Notes: generated by a model from the sequence alone, not told the origin. A DNA stretch of 36,088 nucleotides from Lachnospiraceae bacterium (GCA_017478245.1 JAFVDW010000091.1:1-36088), one strand, 5' to 3'; counted from the first letter of the stretch, positions 16,298 through 27,729 are shown. Program-made: numbers and translations.

Positions 16298-18916
16298 TTA
16301 ATATCGTTTCCAAAATTGGGTAACTGCGGTCTCTACACTGTTGATATTCACAGTCTCAAGCTGTTCCCATTCACGCGGAAACAGCCTGCGATAAGCCGGT
16401 TGCAGAAACCGTTCATCCAAAAGCACTACAATTCCCACATCCGCCACAGTACGAATAACCCTGCCCGCCGCCTGCAACACTTTATTCATTCGCGGATAGC
16501 GATAGGAATAATCAAATCCATTTTCGCCCTCTTCATCAAAATATCCTTTCAATATTTCTCTCTCCACACACACTTGCGGAAGCCCGGTTCCCACAATAAC
16601 AGCTCCAATCAGGCTATCTTCCTTCAGGTCTATCCCCTCTCCGAAAATACCACCCAGCACACAAAAACCAATCAAGGACTCTCCTCCTTCTTCCACCTCG
16701 ATATCTATGGCAATCTTAGCCTGCAGATCGCATGCTTCATTCCCACGAAATCTGGCTAGAAATGCTTCTCGATCCGCTTCCTTCATATATTCCTGCTGAA
16801 TGATACACTCCTGATGTTCGGACTGAAAATATTCAATATAATAATCATAAATTGTCTGCAGGAAGGCATAGGAGGGACAAAAAACCATATAATTTCCCTC
16901 CTTCGCCCCCACAATTTCACTGATATAGCGAGCAATCCGATAATATTCCTCCTCTGAACGCCGGGTGTACTTGCTTGTCACATCTCTCGCAATGAATATC
17001 CCCCGCTTGTCCGGGTCAAACACCGATTTTGCATAGACTTCATAATCTTCCTTCTCTCCTCCCAACAAGCCTTTATAATACTGTATCGGAAGAAATGTTG
17101 CGGAAAATAAAATACTGCTCCTTCCCTTCGCTAGACATTCTTTCAGATTTTTAGCCGGATTTACGCAAAAAAGCTTCAGTAAGAGGTCTTTTTCTTCATC
17201 CAACTGGGTATAAATCACATAATGCTCATCCAGTCGGTCGTAGATATCCAAAAAATGTGATACCGCAAAGAAAAATTCCAACAGTTGATCCCGCACCTCT
17301 AACTTCGTCTCCTCCTGCTCATCCAGGTATTCATCCAAACAGCTATGCAATCGCATCAAAGGCTTCACAAAACCTTCTATATCGGTAAGTATTCGATAGT
17401 TTCCACATTCTCTCTTAAGCTCCAACAGCTTTTCATTGCATTTTCCCAACTGATATTCCAACTTTTCTGCATAGCCCTTGCGGACAAAGATACTCCTTCC
17501 CCCTTTCCGTCCTTGATGATAAGCATATTCTCTCGACATCATCGATATTTCTGATACATCTGTCATTTCTAATGTCATTTGCCCTTCAACTTCAGATTTT
17601 TCAGCACTTTTCAAGTATTCCGACGCTATTGTCTTTTTTATTTCCCGTCGCAATTCCAGGAAGTCCTCTTTCCACAACGAGGCACTGTACATCTCTCTCC
17701 CCCGCTCCAACAGATTGTGTGCCTCATCCACCAGAAAGAGGTATTCCTCCCCTACACTTTCTGCAAAATATCGTTTCAGACTTACATGGGGGTCGAACAG
17801 GTAATTGTAATCTCCAATAATACCATCAGCGAACATGCTTAAATCCAGACACAGCTCAAAGGGACAGACCTGATATTTCCGGGCGTACTCGGCGATGGCT
17901 TCTCTGGAAAAGCTTTCCTTTGATGTGAGCAGATCAAATATAGCATCATTCACTCTGTCGTAATGTCCTTTAGCAAAAGGGCAGCTCTCCGGATTACAGT
18001 CGGGCTTGTCCATAAAACAGATTTTGTCTTTGGCGGTCAACGCCACACTCTTGAAATGAAGCCCTTTCTTCCGCAAGAGCGACAAAGTATCCTCCGCTAC
18101 TGTACCGGTGATAGTCTTGGCAGTGAGGTAGAAGAGCTTCTCTCCCATTCCCTTCCCCATTGCCTTGAGCGCCGGGAACACTGTGGCGATAGTCTTCCCC
18201 ACCCCCGTGGGTGCCTCTAAAAACAATTTTCTTCTGTGATAAATGGTCTGATAGACATAGGATACCAGCTCCTTTTGTCCCCTTCGATAAGTAAATGGAA
18301 ATGGAAGGTTTTCTATGGAAGCCTGTCTGATTTGTTTCCATTGCCAGGAATAGTCAGCCCATTTGCGATATGCGGACACCAGCTCCTGAAACCATTGTTT
18401 GAGCTCTTCAAATTCATAATCCTCATAAAAATAGCGGATGTCCTCGGTCTCAATGTTACAGTAAGTCATCCGTACCCGGATTTCCTTGCATTCTCTTTGC
18501 AGACCATACATATAGGCATAACACTTTGCCTGTGCCAGATGTACCGGCACCGGCTCTCTCATACGTCCCAATTCCCGATAGGTTCCTTTGATTTCGTCAA
18601 TGACAATCTCCCCTGACTGCTCAATGATACCGTCCGCGCGACCTTCTACCACCAACACATACTGCTGTGTCTCCTCTGTATATCTAAGCGGCACCTCCGC
18701 CGTATATTCCGCCCCCATACGTCTCTGAATCATGCGATGGATACGACTTCCTTCCTGCATGGCATTGTCCGGAGCCCCCTGTCTGCGATTATCAATGTCC
18801 CCATGACGCAGGATAAATTCCACCAGATTCCTGACAGATATCCGGATTTCGCCCTTCGGCAATTCAATATAGCTTTCTCCGTTATCCGCCCTTCTTTGCT
18901 CCAACTGTGTGTCCAT
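16298..18916 (-). CDS. DinG/XPD-type superfamily 2 DNA helicase fused to a PD-(D/E)XK nuclease domain
   Basis: An 872-residue nuclease-helicase. N-terminal part (about 55-190) has RecB/Cas4-like nuclease features: D95 in EGRADGII, E108-x-K110 in VIDEIKG, and the helix LAQAKCYAYMY with Q129. The helicase follows with Walker A APTGVGKT (235-242), the DEAH box (397-400) and a C-terminal motif VI stretch QAAGRVIRT. Cysteines C300, C307, C312 and C351 between the two helicase motifs match the 4Fe-4S domain of XPD/DinG helicases. It probably unwinds 5'-3' and acts in DNA repair. Own promoter; GAGG ribosome site. Confidence 0.88.
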   Translation of the reverse strand: MDTQLEQRRADNGESYIELPKGEIRISVRNLVEFILRHGDIDNRRQGAPDNAMQEGSRIHRMIQRRMGAEYTAEVPLRYTEETQQYVLVVEGRADGIIEQSGEIVIDEIKGTYRELGRMREPVPVHLAQAKCYAYMYGLQRECKEIRVRMTYCNIETEDIRYFYEDYEFEELKQWFQELVSAYRKWADYSWQWKQIRQASIENLPFPFTYRRGQKELVSYVYQTIYHRRKLFLEAPTGVGKTIATVFPALKAMGKGMGEKLFYLTAKTITGTVAEDTLSLLRKKGLHFKSVALTAKDKICFMDKPDCNPESCPFAKGHYDRVNDAIFDLLTSKESFSREAIAEYARKYQVCPFELCLDLSMFADGIIGDYNYLFDPHVSLKRYFAESVGEEYLFLVDEAHNLLERGREMYSASLWKEDFLELRREIKKTIASEYLKSAEKSEVEGQMTLEMTDVSEISMMSREYAYHQGRKGGRSIFVRKGYAEKLEYQLGKCNEKLLELKRECGNYRILTDIEGFVKPLMRLHSCLDEYLDEQEETKLEVRDQLLEFFFAVSHFLDIYDRLDEHYVIYTQLDEEKDLLLKLFCVNPAKNLKECLAKGRSSILFSATFLPIQYYKGLLGGEKEDYEVYAKSVFDPDKRGIFIARDVTSKYTRRSEEEYYRIARYISEIVGAKEGNYMVFCPSYAFLQTIYDYYIEYFQSEHQECIIQQEYMKEADREAFLARFRGNEACDLQAKIAIDIEVEEGGESLIGFCVLGGIFGEGIDLKEDSLIGAVIVGTGLPQVCVEREILKGYFDEEGENGFDYSYRYPRMNKVLQAAGRVIRTVADVGIVVLLDERFLQPAYRRLFPREWEQLETVNINSVETAVTQFWKRY

Positions 18917-18966
18917 CTGGTTTTCCTCGCCTTCTTTATAGACTAAACATACTGTGTATTAATGAC

Positions 18967-18995
18967 AGTATATTCCATCCCTTTCTTCCAGTCAA
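18967..18995 (-). promoter_or_regulatory. Promoter of the nuclease-helicase gene
   Basis: TTGACT (18995-18990) and TATACT (18972-18967) are 17 bases apart on the minus strand, about 50 bases before the start at 18916. No GAAC-N4-GTTC LexA-type site is seen here, unlike the adjacent repair operon. Confidence 0.65.
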
Positions 18996-19048
18996 ACTCC
19001 TCTATTTACTTTCTTCCTCTTCAAAAAGCACAATTCCTTCCTAATTTG

Positions 19049-19825
19049 CTACTTTTGAAATTCAGTCATATATCCCCGAAAACGTAACGGCAGCATATTG
19101 CGCTGTAATTCTGGATTACGTCGCTCTTCCACCCCTATTTTTTCACAGAAATAACGGAATAATTCTTGATAATCCACTTCTCCTGCGTGGGCTTTATCTC
19201 TGGCTGCTCCACTCAATTCCTTCATATCCGGCATTTCTCCCTGCACCAGGTACCAGTCCCTTCCTGCCGGATGTACGCCATACAAATGTCTCTTCTCATC
19301 ATAGATCAGAAAATGCTCCATTGGCAGTCTATCAGCAAAATGAGGCATCAAAAAGGTCATGAGATTATTCTTCGGTCCCATTTCGGCATACAAGACATTT
19401 CCCTCCAACTCCTCAAAGCGCAAAAAGCCTCTCATGTGCAGATACTCATAATTGGCATTACGCCCCAGTGCAAACACCTTGTGCACATCTGCATCTGCCA
19501 GATGATCATACAGATGTTCCGGTCTGCTGTTCACTGTCAAGCCATGCACCACCGTGCGATACACCGCCTGCGCCTTCTCCTCATCCTCTGCCGAAAGCGC
19601 CAGACAGATCCAAAAGTAATTCTCCTCCCCAAATCTGCGCCGCAGCGTATCAGCCACCTTGATCGCCTTTCCTGTATTTGTCACCACTGCTCTGTATTCC
19701 GCAAATAATAACAATTCCTCTGTAAGGCTAAGCCTCGTATCCATCGGATTACTCCTGTCCTCATAGGCGTTGTAGATAGCTGTAAACACACCTTCTATCG
19801 AATCCTCACACTGATACACTCTCAT
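19049..19825 (-). CDS. TIGR03915/DUF4130-family putative DNA repair protein
   Basis: A 258-residue protein of the family always found beside the TIGR03916 radical-SAM protein. It begins MRVYQCEDSIEGVFTAIYNAYEDR and contains the tail FLIYDEKRHLYGVHPAGRDW, both characteristic of DUF4130 proteins. The start at 19825 has an AGGAGAAGGAG ribosome site; the upstream in-frame ATG does not. It is the second gene after the radical-SAM gene (gap about 80 bases) and probably acts with it on DNA lesions or modified bases; the chemistry is not known to me. Confidence 0.87.
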   Translation of the reverse strand: MRVYQCEDSIEGVFTAIYNAYEDRSNPMDTRLSLTEELLLFAEYRAVVTNTGKAIKVADTLRRRFGEENYFWICLALSAEDEEKAQAVYRTVVHGLTVNSRPEHLYDHLADADVHKVFALGRNANYEYLHMRGFLRFEELEGNVLYAEMGPKNNLMTFLMPHFADRLPMEHFLIYDEKRHLYGVHPAGRDWYLVQGEMPDMKELSGAARDKAHAGEVDYQELFRYFCEKIGVEERRNPELQRNMLPLRFRGYMTEFQK

Positions 19826-19906
19826 CTTGCTCCTTCTCCTTTTAACCTGATTCAATATTTGCAAAATCGTACTATTATCTGCTTACACCTATATCTATGT
19901 CCTTGT

Positions 19907-21259
19907 TCATAGAATCCCCACCGCCGTATGCAGTGCTTCTGTACGCTCCACCGGTCTCTCAAACACTCCGTCGTCAAATAATGACATCTGCTTATAGGTC
20001 ATCCCGTCGCTGCCAAACCGTATGCGCTCCTTCTCACTGGTCAGATTCCGTACAATGTAATCCTCCTCCAGCTTGGTAGGATACATCATGCGTCCATTGC
20101 AAGTAATAAAATACAAAGCGCGCTTTAATACCACTCCCAGCTTTTTTAGGTCTGCAAACGTCAGTTTGACCCCTCTCCTGGCTGCTATGATTCTCTGTGC
20201 ACTCTTCACCCCAATCCCGGGTACTCTGAGCAGCTTCTGATAAGAGGCACGATTGATCTCCACCGGGAACTCCTCCAGATGCCGCACCGCCCAATCCTCC
20301 TTAGGGTCCAGCATCACATTAAAGAAGGGTCTCCTCTCATCCAACAATTCACTTGCCTCAAACCCGTAAAACCGAAGCAGCCAATCCGCCTGATACAATC
20401 TATGCTCCCGCAAAAGAGGCGGTCCGCCGGGAAGGGAAGGCAGACTTTTATCCTCATTCACGTTGACAAAGGCGGAGTAGAAAACCCTCTTTAAGGCAAA
20501 CCTCTGATACAGATTCTCCGCCACATGGATAATCTGATAATCATTCTCCGGTGTAGCGCCAATGATCATCTGGGTTGATTGCCCTGCTGCAACGAATCGG
20601 GGTGCATGACGATACAGCACCAGCTCCTCCTGATTGCTCTGTATCCCATTCTGAATCTGCCTCATGGGTGTCAAAATCGTTTTACGATGTTTATTAGGTG
20701 CCAAAGCATGCAGCCCTTCTGCAGTGGGCAGCTCTAAATTCACACTCATACGATCCACCAGAAATCCAGTCTGTCTGATAATCTCCCCATCTGCACCTGG
20801 AATCGCCTTTACATGTATATAGCCGTTAAAATGATAACGTCTTCGCAAGAGTAAAACTGTCCGGTAGATCAGCTCCATAGTATAGCTTGGACTCTGTAGT
20901 ATCCCGGAGCTTAGGAACAGTCCTTCTATGTAATTCCTGCGGTAGAATTCCATGGTCAGCGTACAAATTTCCTCCGGAGTGAAAGCCGCCCGCGGCACAT
21001 CATTGGAGCATCGATTCATACAATATTTACAATCAAAAATACATTCATTGGTAAGCAGAATCTTCAACAAGGAAATACATCTGCCATCCGCTGCAAAGCT
21101 GTGACAGATTCCCCCTGCCACACAATTCCCTACCGACTGCCCATTGCCCTTTCTCTCCACGCCGCTGGAGGTACACGCCACATCATACTTCGCCGCAGCA
21201 CCCAATATACCTAATTTCTCCATCAGGGACATCTCCCGCCCTGTCTCCAAATACTCCAT
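19907..21259 (-). CDS. TIGR03916-family radical-SAM DNA repair/modification protein
   Basis: A 450-residue radical-SAM enzyme. The cluster-binding motif is CIFDCKYC with C73, C77 and C80 (CxxxCxxC), followed by a SAM-radical TIM-barrel core. The C-terminal region has a helix-hairpin-helix DNA-binding motif RVPGIGVKSAQRIIAAR. Three further cysteines near 30-52 (ACTSSG, GNCVAGGICHS) may bind a second cluster. AGGAGAGG lies before the ATG. The gene starts the operon with TIGR03915 and is preceded by two LexA-type boxes, so it is expected to be induced by DNA damage. Spore-photoproduct-lyase-like chemistry is one possibility. Confidence 0.9.
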   Translation of the reverse strand: MEYLETGREMSLMEKLGILGAAAKYDVACTSSGVERKGNGQSVGNCVAGGICHSFAADGRCISLLKILLTNECIFDCKYCMNRCSNDVPRAAFTPEEICTLTMEFYRRNYIEGLFLSSGILQSPSYTMELIYRTVLLLRRRYHFNGYIHVKAIPGADGEIIRQTGFLVDRMSVNLELPTAEGLHALAPNKHRKTILTPMRQIQNGIQSNQEELVLYRHAPRFVAAGQSTQMIIGATPENDYQIIHVAENLYQRFALKRVFYSAFVNVNEDKSLPSLPGGPPLLREHRLYQADWLLRFYGFEASELLDERRPFFNVMLDPKEDWAVRHLEEFPVEINRASYQKLLRVPGIGVKSAQRIIAARRGVKLTFADLKKLGVVLKRALYFITCNGRMMYPTKLEEDYIVRNLTSEKERIRFGSDGMTYKQMSLFDDGVFERPVERTEALHTAVGIL

Positions 21260-21339
21260 CTGCCTCTCCTGTCACAATCTCTCAAAAACTCCATACCACC
21301 TTAGAACAGCCCTTATGTCATCGCCTTATCAGAGTTATA

Positions 21340-21384
21340 AGAACATTTGTTCTGTTATTAGAATAGCACATATGTTCTTCTTGT
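21340..21384 (-). promoter_or_regulatory. Two LexA (SOS) boxes on the radical-SAM repair operon promoter
   Basis: AGAACATTTGTTCT at 21340-21353 is a perfect GAAC-N4-GTTC palindrome of the Gram-positive LexA type. A second site GCACATATGTTC at 21366-21377 matches with one mismatch. A weak -35/-10 pair (TTGCAC, 17 bases, TATTCT) on the minus strand is overlapped by the second box, and the first lies just downstream of it, so repression by LexA is expected. Boxes are about 80-120 bases before the start at 21259. Confidence 0.65.
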
Positions 21385-21456
21385 GCAAGACCTATTCTCA
21401 CATGATTGCATATGCTGTTTTCTGATACCGAATTGTAACAGTTTGGCCTTTCATTC

Positions 21457-21506
21457 ATAAATCTGCTCCTGCTTCGCATGAGCCGCCTCTACGAGGCGAG
21501 GTTTAT
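21457..21506 (+). repeat. Cloverleaf-like repeat element upstream of asnA
   Basis: An outer stem ATAAATC/GGTTTAT (21457-21463, 21500-21506) encloses two hairpins, GCTC/GAGC and CGCCTC/GAGGCG (21484-21489 with 21493-21498). The outer stem and the following TTTC resemble the hairpin at 31022-31046 in the atp operon, so these may be two members of one dispersed repeat. It could instead be a terminator-like leader of asnA. Confidence 0.35.
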
Positions 21507-21553
21507 TTCATTATAGGGTATTCGGCGAATTTGCTATATTCACCAAAAAACTA

Positions 21554-21582
21554 TTGCAAATTGAGCCAAAAAGCAGTTAAAT
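21554..21582 (+). promoter_or_regulatory. Promoter of asnA
   Basis: TTGCAA (21554-21559), 17 bases, TTAAAT (21577-21582), with the asnA ATG about 40 bases downstream. Of the 363-base gap, the other notable contents are the LexA boxes and the repeat element; no T-box sequence is seen for asnA. Confidence 0.5.
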
Positions 21583-21622
21583 AGAAAGGTAGGAATAACT
21601 TTAAGAAAGTAGGTTTACGATT

Positions 21623-22633
21623 ATGTCAAGTTTTCAAATACCTGAAGATTACAAATCCCAGTTAAACCTGTATGAGACACAGGTGGCAATCAAGACTGTC
21701 AAGGATTTTTTTCAGACTCTGTTAGCTGAGAGACTGCACCTTTTGCGTGTCTCCGCTCCCTTGTTTGTGGATCCTGCATCGGGCTTAAATGACAACTTAA
21801 ACGGAGTAGAGCGTCCGGTTACTTTTGATATTTTACATCAGAATGGTCGCCAGGCTGAGATTGTACACTCCCTTGCAAAATGGAAGCGCTACGCTCTGAA
21901 AAAATACGGCTTTGCTGCCGGCGAGGGGCTTTACACAGATATGAGTGCGATCCGCCGGGACGAGGAGGCAGACAACGTACACTCTATCTATGTAGATCAG
22001 TGGGATTGGGAGAAAATCATCACCCCCGAAACTCGCAATATAGAAACTTTGAAGGATACTGTGCGCACTGTATATAAGGTACTGCGCAAAACCGAGAAAT
22101 TCATGGCAATCCATTATGATTACATCGATGAGATTCTGCCCCATGATATTTTCTTCATCACCACTTCCGAGTTGGAGGAAATGTTCCCCGAATACAGCCC
22201 TAAAGAACGAGAGTATTACATAGCCAAAGCCAAAGGCGCTGTCTGCATCATGCAGATCGGCGACAAGCTGGAGAACGGCGAACCTCATGACGGGCGTGCC
22301 CCGGACTACGATGACTGGGCATTGAATGCAGATATTGTGGTATACTATCCGGTTCTGGATATAGCACTGGAGCTCTCCAGTATGGGTATCCGCGTGGACA
22401 AAGAAGCATTGCTCTCCCAGCTTGACAAAGCAGGCTGCCCCGAACGTGCAAAGCTTCCTTTCCATCAGGCGATCATCAACGATGAGCTTCCACTCACCAT
22501 CGGCGGAGGAATCGGACAGTCCCGTATCTGTATGTTCTTCCTGCGCAAGGCGCACATCGGCGAGGTGCAAAGCTCTCTGTGGCCTGAGGAAACCCTGCAG
22601 GAAGCCCAAAGAAAAGGATTACAATTACTGTAA
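21623..22633 (+). CDS. asnA: Aspartate-ammonia ligase (asparagine synthetase A)
   Basis: Makes asparagine from aspartate, ammonia and ATP in the cytosol. The 336-residue length and class II aminoacyl-tRNA-synthetase-like fold match AsnA. Recognisable stretches are RLHLLRVSAPLFVDPASGLNDNLNG, YTDMSAIRRDE, SIYVDQWDWE, and the C-terminal TIGGGIGQSRICMFFL, which carries the motif 3 Arg. The ribosome site is modest (AAAGTAGG). It is monocistronic, with its own promoter and a strong bidirectional terminator 48 bases after the stop. Confidence 0.96.
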   Translation: MSSFQIPEDYKSQLNLYETQVAIKTVKDFFQTLLAERLHLLRVSAPLFVDPASGLNDNLNGVERPVTFDILHQNGRQAEIVHSLAKWKRYALKKYGFAAGEGLYTDMSAIRRDEEADNVHSIYVDQWDWEKIITPETRNIETLKDTVRTVYKVLRKTEKFMAIHYDYIDEILPHDIFFITTSELEEMFPEYSPKEREYYIAKAKGAVCIMQIGDKLENGEPHDGRAPDYDDWALNADIVVYYPVLDIALELSSMGIRVDKEALLSQLDKAGCPERAKLPFHQAIINDELPLTIGGGIGQSRICMFFLRKAHIGEVQSSLWPEETLQEAQRKGLQLL

Positions 22634-22680
22634 GCCTGCCGGTTTTTGGCGCACTTACTATGGCGTTACAATAAAACACA

Positions 22681-22724
22681 AAAAAGATAGTCGTTGCATG
22701 TATCATTCAGACGACTATCTTTTT
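22681..22724 (+). terminator. Strong, probably bidirectional terminator between asnA and the convergent gene
   Basis: Perfect 14-base arms (22681-22694 and 22711-22724) with a 16-base loop. The right arm ends in a T run on the plus strand and the left arm begins with A5, giving a T run on the minus strand too. It separates plus-strand asnA from the minus-strand membrane gene ending at 22776. Confidence 0.9.
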
Positions 22725-22775
22725 CTCTTTTTAAGCTTCTCCTTCAGGCTGCCGCAAGCGCTCCCCAAAGCACCT

Positions 22776-24680
22776 CTACTGCCACACCATAAATTTGTCA
22801 TTTTGAAAGGTCAGTTCGTAGTCAAAATCCCTCATGAAATCTGTTATCATACGCCACTTAGGATCATCCATGATTACTTGTATGTAATCCTCATCCAATC
22901 CCATTCTGACAAGCGCAAGCTTATTCCCCTCTGTATACTGTCCATAGATATTCTCCGCAATCACAATCGGGCGTTCCACTTCCTCCTTCTCAATCTCTTT
23001 GCGTAGCAATTCCATATCGTCCTGCATAGTTTCCAGATTATAGGAAGCCAAATCAGGCCATGGATTAAATGCGGCAGGCATCTGCAAATAGAAAGACATG
23101 GCTGGAATCTTACCATAGAGCACCACTTCTCTGCCCTGTAACTCATTCTCTTCCACATAATCACTGATTTCCTGCATCCACCGGGCTCTCTCGCTGTTCA
23201 TCACCACACCCTGCAGCACCGGATTCCCGGTGACCTTCGCAGTGGGATTCTGTACACCGGTGCCTTCCGCAAATACAAACACGCTGCCAAACAGTACACT
23301 CTGCACCATAAATAGTCCCAGAAATGCCAGTAAAACGCCTTTTGCCGCAGCCGGATCACACACTAGCTGCCACTTGCCCAGGCGACACGCCTTCACATCC
23401 CGCACAAAGCGCAGACACCACCACAAGGTGCATGGCGCCACCAGAAACAAATTGTTTAGGCTTGGATACACATTGTTATTGCTTCCAATAGAAGTCACAA
23501 GCACCACCAGAATCATCAGTCCCCCCAGAAGCCTTTCCTCCTTGCTGCTTCTCCTATGGAGGATTCTAATCACAGCAATCACCATCGTCAACATCAAAAA
23601 CAATATGCCCGGCAGTAACATGGAATCATAACTATAATACAAAAACGAAAAAAAGTCTCTGGACCATAACCACCAGATGGTTCCCAGTGAAATGATACCC
23701 CAGCCTGCACACAACACGGCTTGCACCACCTTACACAGCTTCTCTCTCTCCTTCAGAAAAGTCCAATGCTCCATCACCGTCTGTATCAATCCCCATACTA
23801 CCATTCCTACCAACGCAATCAGTGCCAAACGGTTCATCCAGTAGGTATTTACCAGGTAGGTCTTCACAATAGACAGTACCATAGAGGATGCCTTATAATC
23901 TGTTGCATTATCTGTCATGCCCAGCAATCTGCGAATACCATTAAAATAATTGTCTAACCCATACCGCACATGCAGATATGCAAACATGACAATCACAGCG
24001 GTAAGATAACCTCCCACGCACCATTCCGTATAACCAAGCCCCCGCATAAAGCCGCCGTGCAGGATTGCCCGCACACTGGTATTCCTCTTGTTCTCCCGCT
24101 CCTCCAACGCTGCATAGACCCATACAGCCACGATTAACACCATCTGCGGCAGATTGGAAAACCGTACAAAAATATTCATTCCCAGACAGACACCGGCAAC
24201 TGCCAACAGTACCATTTTTCCCTTTGTCAATCCTTTATACAGCAGAATAACGCACGCCGTAAACAGTACATAGCTCAAATAGTCATACAGCTTCGCTGTG
24301 GGGCACCAACACAGACTCAGTGCTGCAATTTCACCGAAAAATGCAACCCACTTTTCCATCTGCAAAGCTCTTGTCGCAAAGAAATACCCCATCCCCGCCA
24401 GCACGCTCACTAGCAGACCCGTGTAAATATTCAACCCTACCAGGCTTTGTCCACCGGGAAGCATTGTAAAAAGATGCCCCAGTGCATTGGCAAGATAAGT
24501 AGAAAACAGCCACATCGAATCCATATGACGCGTCCCCATATAGACAAAATTGGCATAGTTATAGCCCGTATCCCATAAATCGATACCTATATGCACATGG
24601 CGCATAGGATACAACAATAATATCACTAGAAAAAGATTATCCAATATATTCTGTGCTTGCCTGCTCTTTAGAAATTTCAT
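22776..24680 (-). CDS. Polytopic membrane protein, GT-C glycosyltransferase-like
   Basis: A 634-residue protein with about 12 membrane helices and a soluble C-terminal tail of about 130 residues (KVTGNPVLQGVVMNSERARW onward). The first extracytoplasmic loop has GIDLWDTGYNYANF with an Asp pair-like arrangement, as expected for GT-C enzymes that use lipid-linked sugars, but I cannot confirm a specific family. It follows the acyltransferase gene by 42 bases in the same orientation, so the two probably work together on cell-surface glycan or lipid-linked sugar assembly. GGGGGAC precedes the ATG. Confidence 0.65.
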   Translation of the reverse strand: MKFLKSRQAQNILDNLFLVILLLYPMRHVHIGIDLWDTGYNYANFVYMGTRHMDSMWLFSTYLANALGHLFTMLPGGQSLVGLNIYTGLLVSVLAGMGYFFATRALQMEKWVAFFGEIAALSLCWCPTAKLYDYLSYVLFTACVILLYKGLTKGKMVLLAVAGVCLGMNIFVRFSNLPQMVLIVAVWVYAALEERENKRNTSVRAILHGGFMRGLGYTEWCVGGYLTAVIVMFAYLHVRYGLDNYFNGIRRLLGMTDNATDYKASSMVLSIVKTYLVNTYWMNRLALIALVGMVVWGLIQTVMEHWTFLKEREKLCKVVQAVLCAGWGIISLGTIWWLWSRDFFSFLYYSYDSMLLPGILFLMLTMVIAVIRILHRRSSKEERLLGGLMILVVLVTSIGSNNNVYPSLNNLFLVAPCTLWWCLRFVRDVKACRLGKWQLVCDPAAAKGVLLAFLGLFMVQSVLFGSVFVFAEGTGVQNPTAKVTGNPVLQGVVMNSERARWMQEISDYVEENELQGREVVLYGKIPAMSFYLQMPAAFNPWPDLASYNLETMQDDMELLRKEIEKEEVERPIVIAENIYGQYTEGNKLALVRMGLDEDYIQVIMDDPKWRMITDFMRDFDYELTFQNDKFMVWQ

Positions 24681-24722
24681 CTAAGTCCCCCAAACTATCT
24701 GTTTTTGTCTCATGCTTTTATT

Positions 24723-25883
24723 TCATTCCTTGGACTGTTGTCGAAATCGTGTATCGCCCCTGCCAATTCCCTCCATCAGCTTTCGATATCCTCCAACATG
24801 TACGAGCACACCATGCAGCCCCCTCATCAAAATAGCACGCAGCCAATCCACTGCAATCCCCGCAGAGAACATCACAACTACTGCCATGCAGGTTCTGAAA
24901 ACCAGTTCCCATACAGAAGCGATCCGCTCCGCCCCAAACCAAGACTGCCATACATTCCGCACACCCAGATTTTCGTGTAGCAGATACACCCCCAAGGTAT
25001 ATGGTGCGATCCTGCACACCAGACGCGCGAAAGAACCGGTAAGCTGTATCTTCAAAAAGCTTATAAACAAGCCAACTGCTGCCAAAAAAGGCAAGATGTG
25101 ATTGTATTCCACACTGACAGTCAGAAGCAATCCCAGTTTTCCTGTTTTTCCATAGAGCACATGCAGACACATTAGCTCTGCAAAAATGCCTAACACACTC
25201 AGTACATATAAGACCAGTGCCCGATGTCCCCTTTCCAGGCTCGGCATACCGTATCTCCTCAGATATGCCGCCGTCAAAAAGACACAAATGTACCAGAGAC
25301 AGTCATACCCCTTACTATCCATCTCCAACCGCACCGGCAGAATAGACTTCATTCCGCAAAACACCACCAGAAGAAGTATCACTGCCGTTCGCAACTGCTC
25401 CTTCGTCATCCGCTGTACTGCAATGGTCAAAAAGGGAGTGAGCAGATACAGGAATATATAAGCCGTTAAAAACCAATAATGCCCCATGGATATGGGGAAT
25501 AACAACTGCAGAAAATAAAAGGTGCCACGCTCTCCCTCCGGTACGAATCCCAACAGAACCGCCACAAGACCTACACCCACAGAATAACTCCATACCTGTA
25601 GAACCAGCTTTAACAGTCTGCTGAGCTTGAAGCTTGATTCGCACAAAAAGAAACCGCTGATCATCATATAGAGGTTGACAGCAACAATACAAAATGCTTC
25701 CAGCAGCCAGGCTGCCGTACCCACATTTCCTATCTTGCCCGCAGCCAGATCTCCCAGCAGGTTTCCTTTTCCCAAAAAATGTAATACCACCACCATCATC
25801 ATGGCAAGGCATCTGAGCAATTCCAAATTTGCCATTCTACCTTTTTTATCTTCGGAGTATTCCTTCTTTACTATTTTATTCAA
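24723..25883 (-). CDS. Membrane acyltransferase, acyltransferase-3 family
   Basis: A 386-residue integral membrane O-acyltransferase (OafA/WecH-like). After a short basic lead the conserved start ANLELLRCLAMMMVVVLHFLG carries the R and H expected at helix 1. About ten membrane helices follow, with the usual FSAGIAVDWLRAILMRG-type C-terminal helix. The start is assigned to TTG at 25883 because GAGGTG lies 6 bases upstream; a GTG 9 bases earlier is part of that site. No internal terminator separates it from atpC, so some read-through from the ATP synthase operon is possible. It probably acetylates a surface polysaccharide. Confidence 0.85.
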   Translation of the reverse strand: MNKIVKKEYSEDKKGRMANLELLRCLAMMMVVVLHFLGKGNLLGDLAAGKIGNVGTAAWLLEAFCIVAVNLYMMISGFFLCESSFKLSRLLKLVLQVWSYSVGVGLVAVLLGFVPEGERGTFYFLQLLFPISMGHYWFLTAYIFLYLLTPFLTIAVQRMTKEQLRTAVILLLVVFCGMKSILPVRLEMDSKGYDCLWYICVFLTAAYLRRYGMPSLERGHRALVLYVLSVLGIFAELMCLHVLYGKTGKLGLLLTVSVEYNHILPFLAAVGLFISFLKIQLTGSFARLVCRIAPYTLGVYLLHENLGVRNVWQSWFGAERIASVWELVFRTCMAVVVMFSAGIAVDWLRAILMRGLHGVLVHVGGYRKLMEGIGRGDTRFRQQSKE

Positions 25884-25927
25884 AATAAGCACCTCGAAAA
25901 TGTTCCTATAGATAAAACTGTGCGTAT

Positions 25928-27729
<1,802 letters not shown>

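Noticed and set aside
21833-22609. Minus-strand open frame of 258 codons
   Set aside because: Fully antisense to asnA and without family features.
24718-25287. Alternative minus-strand open frame within the acyltransferase gene
   Set aside because: It lies in a different frame of the same strand as a clear acyltransferase-3 protein and has no recognisable domain.
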